Assembly: GCA_014376915.1 (NCBI GenBank)
Contig: JACMQP010000136.1
Location: forward strand, 1 to 13,761
DNA: 13,761 nt
Direction of reading: 5' to 3'
Source of the DNA: Ramlibacter sp.
GTDB lineage: Bacteria > Pseudomonadota > Gammaproteobacteria > Burkholderiales > Burkholderiaceae
The notes beneath the pieces are model-generated. The model searched no databases, was not told the origin of the DNA, and worked only from the letters and a program-made list of their open reading frames with translations. The position numbers were made by a program, and so were the translations under genes. The stretch's first letter is position 1. Each line of letters begins with the position of its first letter. Below, in pieces: positions 9,002 to 13,761 of the stretch.

Positions 9002-10726
9002 TCAGCTTGGCAACGCGAACACCATCATGGTGTTACCACGCTTGAAGTCCAGCTGGGTGTTGCCGCCGCAGCCCATCGCGACGTATTGCTTGCTCTTGAC
9101 GGTATAAGACACCGGCATCGCGTTGGCGCCTGCGCCGCAGTTGAATTCCCACAGCAGCTTGCCGGTCTTTGCATGCAGCGCCCGGAACAGGCCGTTGCCC
9201 TCGCCGTAGAACACCAGGTCGCCGCCCGTGGCGAGCGCGCCGCCGATCAGGGGCTGCTCGGTGTCGAACTTCCAGGCGATCTTGCCGGTATCCACATTGA
9301 CTGCCGCCAGCCGGCCCCACTGGCCTTCGCCTTCGATCACCTTGAACGCGCCGCCCAGCCAGAGCTTGCCGCCGGGGTACTTGGCGGCTTCGACGTGGTA
9401 GGTCATCGGCTGGTGCAGGTTCAGCGCGTAGGCCAGGCGGTGCTTGGGATGGACGGCCATCGGCGACCATTCCACTCCGCCGTTGGCGCCGGGCAGCATG
9501 CGTGCGCCGGTGGCGGTGGGCAGCACCCACATGTTCTCCTGCGGGATCATCGCTTCGGAGAAGCGGATCAGCTTGCCGTCTTCGCGGTTGTGGATATAGA
9601 TGTGGCCGGTCTTGCCGCCGTGCATGACGGCGGGCACCATCCGGCCGGAGCTGTCCTTGACGTCCATCAGGATCGGGGGGCTGACCGCATCGAGGTCCCA
9701 CACGTCGTGGGCGATGTACTGCGAATGCCACTTGTAGGCGCCCGTGTCCAGGTTGACCGCGACCAGCGAATTCGTATACAGGTTGTCGCCCGGGCGCTCG
9801 GCGCCATAAAGGTCGGGCGAAGGATTGCCGGCCACGAAGAAGATGGTGCGCGTCTTCAGGTCGACCGCGGGGTTCATCCACACGCCGCCACCCAGCGTCT
9901 GGTAGAACGAGCTGTCGCGCGCCAGCGCAGCCTTTTCGGCGGCGATGTCACGGTGCATGTCGCGGCCGGTCGCGTCGTTCACGGCCCAGACGCCTTCATG
10001 TCCTTTTTCGGGGATGGTGTAGAAGGTCCAGAGCAGCTTGCCGGACGCTGAATCGAAGGCCTTGACGAAGCCGCGAATGCCGTATTCGCCGCCGTTGGTG
10101 CCGATCAGCACCTTGCCGTCGGCAACCGTGGGTGCCATGGTTTCGCTGTAACCTTTTTCCGGATCGGCGATCTCCGTTTCCCACAGCAGTTTGCCGCTCT
10201 TGGCGTCCAGCGCCACCAGCTTCGCATCCAGGGTTCCCATGAACAGCTTGCCGCCTTCGATGGCGACGCCGCGATTGTTGGGGCCGCAGCAGAAGGTGGT
10301 GATTGCCCCCATCTTGTGCTTGTAGTGCCAGAACTCCCGGCCCGTCACGGCATCCAGCGCATACACGTGGTTGAACGAGGTGGTCATGTACATGATGCCG
10401 TCGACCACGATCGGCGCCGTCTCCATCGACTCGCGCACTTCGGTCTGGAACATGAATTCCGGCCGCAGGTTCTTGACGTTGCCGGCGTTGATCTGGGTGC
10501 CGGGATAGAAACGCTGCTGGGCGTAGCCGCCGTTGGTGTGCAGCCAGTCCTTGGACTGCCGGTCGGCGTCATTGAGCTGGGCCTGCGTGACATTGGGTGC
10601 GGTGACGATTTCCTTGGGGCCGGAATTTCGTCCCTTCTGGCCCTGGATTTCTTCGGCGCCGGCGACGCATGCCAGCGCGCACAACGCCGTCACGGCGACC
10701 AGCCGCGGGTTCTGGAACAGATTCAT
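9002..10726 (-). CDS. PQQ-dependent type I alcohol dehydrogenase (quinoprotein), DxD catalytic motif
   Basis: The protein has 574 residues with a signal peptide (core [14 protein letters not shown], cleavage near 23) and an eight-bladed quinoprotein propeller. Visible active-site features are Glu102 in METAPIV, the vicinal Cys146-Cys147 pair in FCCGPNNRG with Arg152, Glu214 in GGEYGIRGF, Trp283 in GGGVWMNP, Asn301 in AGNPSPD, and catalytic Asp344 in HDVWDLD. Asp346, two residues later, is the extra acid that marks lanthanide-using XoxF/PedH-type enzymes; calcium MxaF has Ala there. There is no C-terminal cytochrome domain, so it is not a quinohaemoprotein. It oxidises an alcohol in the periplasm; the substrate is unknown. 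An ATG at 10726 with AGGAG six to seven bases upstream fixes the start; the frame is open further upstream but that part is not signal-like. Membrane glucose dehydrogenases also show WDxD, so the metal call is not certain, though the Cys pair argues for the alcohol dehydrogenase family. Confidence 0.93.
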   Translation of the reverse strand: MNLFQNPRLVAVTALCALACVAGAEEIQGQKGRNSGPKEIVTAPNVTQAQLNDADRQSKDWLHTNGGYAQQRFYPGTQINAGNVKNLRPEFMFQTEVRESMETAPIVVDGIMYMTTSFNHVYALDAVTGREFWHYKHKMGAITTFCCGPNNRGVAIEGGKLFMGTLDAKLVALDAKSGKLLWETEIADPEKGYSETMAPTVADGKVLIGTNGGEYGIRGFVKAFDSASGKLLWTFYTIPEKGHEGVWAVNDATGRDMHRDIAAEKAALARDSSFYQTLGGGVWMNPAVDLKTRTIFFVAGNPSPDLYGAERPGDNLYTNSLVAVNLDTGAYKWHSQYIAHDVWDLDAVSPPILMDVKDSSGRMVPAVMHGGKTGHIYIHNREDGKLIRFSEAMIPQENMWVLPTATGARMLPGANGGVEWSPMAVHPKHRLAYALNLHQPMTYHVEAAKYPGGKLWLGGAFKVIEGEGQWGRLAAVNVDTGKIAWKFDTEQPLIGGALATGGDLVFYGEGNGLFRALHAKTGKLLWEFNCGAGANAMPVSYTVKSKQYVAMGCGGNTQLDFKRGNTMMVFALPS

Positions 10727-10760
10727 TGTCTTCTCCTGGAAGTGTTTTCTCGGCTTTCCC

Positions 10761-10805
10761 TCTGCCCGATTTCCGTGAGCGTCTTTTGCGTCGCTGTCGG
10801 GCAGA
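10761..10805 (-). promoter_or_regulatory. Leader hairpin with perfect 9-bp arms upstream of the PQQ dehydrogenase
   Basis: Bases 10761-10769 (TCTGCCCGA) and 10797-10805 (TCGGGCAGA) are perfect inverted copies separated by 27 bases. In the minus-strand transcript the inner part can form a second small stem (AGCG/CGCT) around an A-rich loop. The structure would lie at or near the 5' end of the dehydrogenase mRNA, 35 bases before the start codon. It could stabilise the mRNA, act as a regulatory leader or be a protein-binding site. Confidence 0.5.
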
Positions 10806-10809
10806 ATGC

Positions 10810-10838
10810 AGTATTTCGAGTTAACGTTACAGATGCAA
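10810..10838 (-). promoter_or_regulatory. Candidate sigma70-type promoter for the PQQ dehydrogenase
   Basis: On the minus strand TTGCAT (10833-10838) is followed after 17 bases by AATACT (10810-10815), matching the -35 and -10 consensus at three and four of six positions. The spacer contains the 8-base palindrome TAACGTTA (10822-10829). Transcription would begin near 10803, at the edge of the leader hairpin. The match is modest and other promoters in this 183-base gap are possible. Confidence 0.3.
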
Positions 10839-10852
10839 GCGGTGATGCATCT
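10831..10852. promoter_or_regulatory. Inverted repeat, candidate operator in the divergent intergenic region
   Basis: AGATGCA (10831-10837) and TGCATCT (10846-10852) are perfect 7-base inverted copies separated by eight bases, a 22-base dyad of the size bound by a dimeric regulator. It overlaps the candidate -35 of the dehydrogenase and lies about 58 bases before the ankyrin gene, so one regulator could control both directions. The regulator is not identifiable here. Confidence 0.45.
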
Positions 10853-10909
10853 GGTAAACCCGCACCGCGCTCGCAAGACCCCAGATTTTCTCTTTTTGAG
10901 ACAGAAAAC

Positions 10910-11563
10910 ATGAAGCAAACAAGTCCTTGGGTCGCCCTCCTCCTGCTGGGGGCCATCGCCATGCCGGCATCCGCCCAAAAAGGAGCGGACCAGATCAACG
11001 TGAATGGCCAGCTGGTGATGGCGGCGCGGACCGGTCTGGTGCCCAGGGTGCAGGCGCTGCTGGAGCAGGGCGCCAGCGTCAACTCCCGCGACCGCAACGG
11101 CGATTCGCCGTTGAACCTGGCGGCGGCGAAAGGCAACGTCGACATGGTGGCGGCCTTGCCCAAGGCAGGCGCCGACGTCAATCTCGCCAATGTCGCCGGG
11201 GTCACTCCTCTGATGGGCGCGGGGCTGGCGGCAAACGAGGGCATCTTCCGTGCGCTACTCGCTGCCGGCGCGCAGACCGCCCCGCTGGACCGCGTCAGGA
11301 AAAATGCCGCCACGTATGCGGCGGCGAGCGGGTGCCGGGCCTGCATTTCGGAACTGGTCAAGGCCGGCGTCCAGGTCAATGCGCGGCTGGAGAATGACCT
11401 GACGCTCCTGATGTGGGCTGCCGCCTACGGCCAGGAGTCCACGGTGCGCCTGCTACTCGACCAGGGCGCCGAGCGCAAGGACAAGGATGCGCGCGGCAAG
11501 ACCGCCGCGGACATGGCGCGCGAGGGCAATCACCTGGCCGTCGCGAAGTTGCTCGAAAGCTGA
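10910..11563 (+). CDS. Exported ankyrin-repeat protein
   Basis: The protein has 217 residues. A signal peptide (core [12 protein letters not shown]) has a likely cleavage at Ala-Ser-Ala/Gln (22/23). About five ankyrin repeats follow, with clear units such as [36 protein letters not shown] and [18 protein letters not shown], each ending in LLxxGAxxN-like turns. A CRAC pair (Cys142, Cys145) sits in the repeat that otherwise lacks the TPL turn; without a following His it is not a haem site and could form a disulfide. Periplasmic ankyrin proteins are protein-binding scaffolds and no enzymatic role is visible. It is divergent from the PQQ dehydrogenase and 85 bases upstream of a TonB-dependent receptor on the same strand, suggesting a shared transcript with the latter. 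The ribosome site is weak (GAGA about eight to ten bases upstream). Its function in this locus is unknown. Confidence 0.85.
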   Translation: MKQTSPWVALLLLGAIAMPASAQKGADQINVNGQLVMAARTGLVPRVQALLEQGASVNSRDRNGDSPLNLAAAKGNVDMVAALPKAGADVNLANVAGVTPLMGAGLAANEGIFRALLAAGAQTAPLDRVRKNAATYAAASGCRACISELVKAGVQVNARLENDLTLLMWAAAYGQESTVRLLLDQGAERKDKDARGKTAADMAREGNHLAVAKLLES

Positions 11564-11581
11564 TTCGGCCGGACACTCGCT

Positions 11582-11595
11582 GGGCCCCGGGGCCC
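11582..11595. other. Perfect GC palindrome between the ankyrin and receptor genes
   Basis: GGGCCCCGGGGCCC is a 14-base perfect palindrome 18 bases after the ankyrin stop. It could form a short stem in the mRNA or be a chance GC-rich palindrome. There is no T-run after it, so it is not a standard intrinsic terminator, and it does not break the likely ankyrin-receptor operon. Confidence 0.3.
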
Positions 11596-11648
11596 GAAAG
11601 CCGTCGCTGCCAGCCAGCCGTTTATTCATCCTTTTGCAGGAACTCTCC

Positions 11649-13761
11649 ATGCGTGGTTTCCAGATGTTCGACCCTTCGTCCGACGTGCGTGCCGTGCTCG
11701 GCCTGTCGATCCTGTTGCCGGCGTCGTTGCTGGCGCAGACCGACGTGCCGGTGCGCGAGGGGCTCCTGAGCCCAGTGGTGATCAGCGTCACCCGCGGCGT
11801 CGAACAGCGCGCCTTCGACACGCCCGCTTCGGTCGACGTGATCGACGCAGCGACCATCCGCAACGGTGGGCCGCAGGTCAACCTGTCGGAAGCGCTGGCG
11901 CGGGTGCCGGGCGTGGTGGCGCTGAACCGGCAGAACTACGCGCAGGACATCCAGATCTCCTCGCGGGGCTTCGGCGCACGTTCCACCTTCGGCGTGCGCG
12001 GGCTGCGCCTGTACGTGGACGGCATTCCCGCCACCGGGCCCGACGGACAGGGCCAGGTCTCGCACTTCGACCTGGCGTCGGCGTCGCGCATCGAGGTGCT
12101 GCGCGGGCCGTTTTCGGCGCTCTATGGCAATTCGTCCGGCGGCGTGATCAGCATGTTCACGGCCGACGGCGGGCCGGAAACGATTGCCGAGGTCTCCACG
12201 GCGTTCGGCAGCGACGGCGTCAAACGCACCGGCCTCAAATTGAGCGGCCAGCAGAACGCGCTGCAGTACAACTTGAGCGGCTCGCGCTTCGAGACCGACG
12301 GCAGCCGCGACCACAGCGCGGCCGAGCGCACCGGCTTCAACGGCAAGGTGAAGTACACGCTGAACGTCGACACGCGCTGGACCTTCGTCCTCAACAGCGT
12401 TCGCATGCCGGACGTGCAGGATCCGCTGGGCCTGACGCGCAAGGAATTGACGGTGAATCCCCGACAGGCCACGCCGGTGGCGTTGACCTTCAACACCCGC
12501 AAGTCGGTCGACCAGACCCAGGCCGGCGTGGTGCTGGATCACCGCTTCGACGCCGGTAACGCGCTGCAGGTGACGGCGTATTTGGGCGAACGGGCGACCC
12601 AGCAGTTCCAGGCGATCCCGGTGGCGACGCAGCAGCCGCCGACCCAGCCCGGCGGCCTGATCGACCTGTCACGCGATTACTCGGGAATCGACGCGCGCTG
12701 GATCCACAAGGCCCGCCTGCTGGACCAGCCGCTGACGCTGACAGCGGGCCTCTCCGCCGAGCGGCTGAAGGAAGCGCGGCGCGGCTTCCAGAATTTCGTC
12801 GGCAGCACGCTGGGCGTGCAGGGCGCCTTGCGGCGCGACGAGTCGAACGATGTGCAGAGCACCGACCAGTACGCCCAGGCCGAATGGAGCCCGTCTCTGC
12901 GCTGGCGGGTCTCGGCGGGCCTGCGGCACTCGCGCGTGAAGTTCGATTCCAGCGACCACTACATCGTGGCCGGCAATCCGGACGACAGCGGTTCGGTCAG
13001 CTACAGCGCAACGTCACCGGTGCTGGGCGTGGTTTTTCGTGCAACGGATTCGGTCAATCTCTATGCGTCGCTCGGCAAGGGTTTTGAAACGCCCACGCTC
13101 AACGAACTGGCGTACCGGCCCAGCGGCGCCACCGGCCTGAACTTCAATTTGCAAAGCGCCAGCAGCCGGCAATGGGAACTGGGCGTCAAGACCCAGTTCG
13201 GCGAGGACTGGGCACTGAACGCGGCGTATTTCCGCGCGCGCACCAAAGACGAGATTGCGGTGCTGGCCAACACTGGCGGCCGCAGCGTGTTCCAGAATGT
13301 CGGCAGCACCAGCCGCGACGGCGTGGAAGCGGTGCTCAGCGGTCGCTGGCAGGGCGGCTGGTCGGCCTACGCCTCGGCCAGTTATCTCGATGCCGTGTAC
13401 CGCGACAGCTTCCTGACCTGTACCGCCGCGCCGTGCGCAACGCCCACCACGCGGATCGCCGCCGGCAACCGCATTCCCGGCATTCCGCGCACCAGCCTGT
13501 TCGCGGAGCTGGCGTGGGCGCACCGGCCCTGGGGCCTGGAGACGGCAGTGGAATGGCGGCGCGTCGGCAAGATCTATGTCGACGACAGCAACACCGACGC
13601 CGCATCCGGCTCCAGCGTGTTGAACCTGCGCGTATCGCTGGCGCAAAAGACTGGCCGCTGGTCGCTGCGCGAATTCTTGCGGGTCGACAACGTGGGCAAC
13701 CGGGACTATGTCGGCTCGGTGATCGTCAACGAAGGCAACGGCCGCTTCTTCGAGCCGGCGC
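11649..13761 (+). CDS. TonB-dependent outer-membrane receptor (3' end outside the window)
   Basis: The frame is open for 704 residues and runs off the right edge. Residues 1-29 form a signal peptide (core AVLGLSILLPASLLA, then Gln). A TonB-box-like PVVISVTR lies at 42-49, followed by a plug domain with LSEALARVPGVV, SSRGFGARSTFGVRGLRLYVDGIP and IEVLRGPFSALYGNSSGGVI. The beta-barrel follows, and the last visible residues (DNVGNRDYVGSVIVNEGNGRFFEP, read in two parts) match the penultimate and final strands of FecA/PupB-like receptors, so only about 10-20 residues are missing. AGGA at 11638-11641 precedes the ATG at 11649. It is unlike the receptor at 4056-6344 in its plug and terminal sequences, so it is not a recent duplicate. 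A CTAAPC loop is present late in the barrel. It probably imports a metal chelate; the ligand is unknown, and a link to the PQQ enzyme is suggested only by position. Confidence 0.9.
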   Translation, partial: MRGFQMFDPSSDVRAVLGLSILLPASLLAQTDVPVREGLLSPVVISVTRGVEQRAFDTPASVDVIDAATIRNGGPQVNLSEALARVPGVVALNRQNYAQDIQISSRGFGARSTFGVRGLRLYVDGIPATGPDGQGQVSHFDLASASRIEVLRGPFSALYGNSSGGVISMFTADGGPETIAEVSTAFGSDGVKRTGLKLSGQQNALQYNLSGSRFETDGSRDHSAAERTGFNGKVKYTLNVDTRWTFVLNSVRMPDVQDPLGLTRKELTVNPRQATPVALTFNTRKSVDQTQAGVVLDHRFDAGNALQVTAYLGERATQQFQAIPVATQQPPTQPGGLIDLSRDYSGIDARWIHKARLLDQPLTLTAGLSAERLKEARRGFQNFVGSTLGVQGALRRDESNDVQSTDQYAQAEWSPSLRWRVSAGLRHSRVKFDSSDHYIVAGNPDDSGSVSYSATSPVLGVVFRATDSVNLYASLGKGFETPTLNELAYRPSGATGLNFNLQSASSRQWELGVKTQFGEDWALNAAYFRARTKDEIAVLANTGGRSVFQNVGSTSRDGVEAVLSGRWQGGWSAYASASYLDAVYRDSFLTCTAAPCATPTTRIAAGNRIPGIPRTSLFAELAWAHRPWGLETAVEWRRVGKIYVDDSNTDAASGSSVLNLRVSLAQKTGRWSLREFLRVDNVGNRDYVGSVIVNEGNGRFFEPA

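Noticed and set aside
9086..10051. Plus-strand open frame opposite the PQQ dehydrogenase
   Set aside because: No signal or motif; it is antisense to a strongly supported gene.
10727..10978. N-terminal extension of the PQQ dehydrogenase to a 658-residue protein
   Set aside because: The extension has no signal-peptide character and crosses the divergent control region; the ATG at 10726 has a strong ribosome site and is followed by a good signal peptide.
11582..11595. GC palindrome as a terminator after the ankyrin gene
   Set aside because: No T-run follows on either strand.

Overview
The window is GC-rich, densely coded DNA, most likely from a betaproteobacterium of the Burkholderiales. The base composition, the orphan Bug-type (TctC) periplasmic binding protein and the CoxE/CoxG pair all fit that order. 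No rRNA, tRNA, CRISPR array or insertion sequence is visible, and almost every base lies in or next to a gene.

Region 1 (1-2337, + strand) holds the 3' part of a CoxE-like VWA protein gene, a CoxG-like SRPBCC protein with a C-terminal membrane anchor, and a Bug-family binding protein. CoxE and CoxG are accessory proteins of CoxLMS-type molybdenum hydroxylases, so such an enzyme is probably encoded left of the window. Region 2 (2343-8315, + strand) follows after 5 bases. It is a tight run of five genes: ABC ATPase, secreted YVTN beta-propeller, TonB-dependent receptor, ABC substrate-binding protein and ABC-2 permease. Every junction overlaps. The set matches the families known as the PQQ-dependent alcohol dehydrogenase-associated ABC system, related to the Ped transporter of Pseudomonas putida and the Lut transporter of Methylorubrum, both linked to lanthanide uptake. 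Here the outer-membrane receptor sits inside the ABC operon, so one transcript could encode an uptake route across both membranes.

Region 3 (8326-10726, - strand) encodes a di-haem cytochrome c4-like protein and a type I PQQ-dependent alcohol dehydrogenase. The dehydrogenase has the vicinal Cys-Cys pair and an Asp-Leu-Asp at the catalytic site, the pattern associated with lanthanide-using enzymes. A strong intrinsic terminator separates the two genes. Region 4 (10727-10909) is a divergent control region with two perfect inverted repeats and a candidate promoter. Region 5 (10910-13761, + strand) holds an exported ankyrin-repeat protein and a second TonB-dependent receptor cut by the window edge.

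As a working model, the dehydrogenase oxidises an alcohol in the periplasm and passes electrons to the cytochrome. The receptor plus ABC system supplies or senses a scarce cofactor, probably a lanthanide or its chelate. A molybdenum hydroxylase upstream could act on the aldehyde produced. The gene families and layout are read from the sequence; the metal, the substrate and the aldehyde step are inference.
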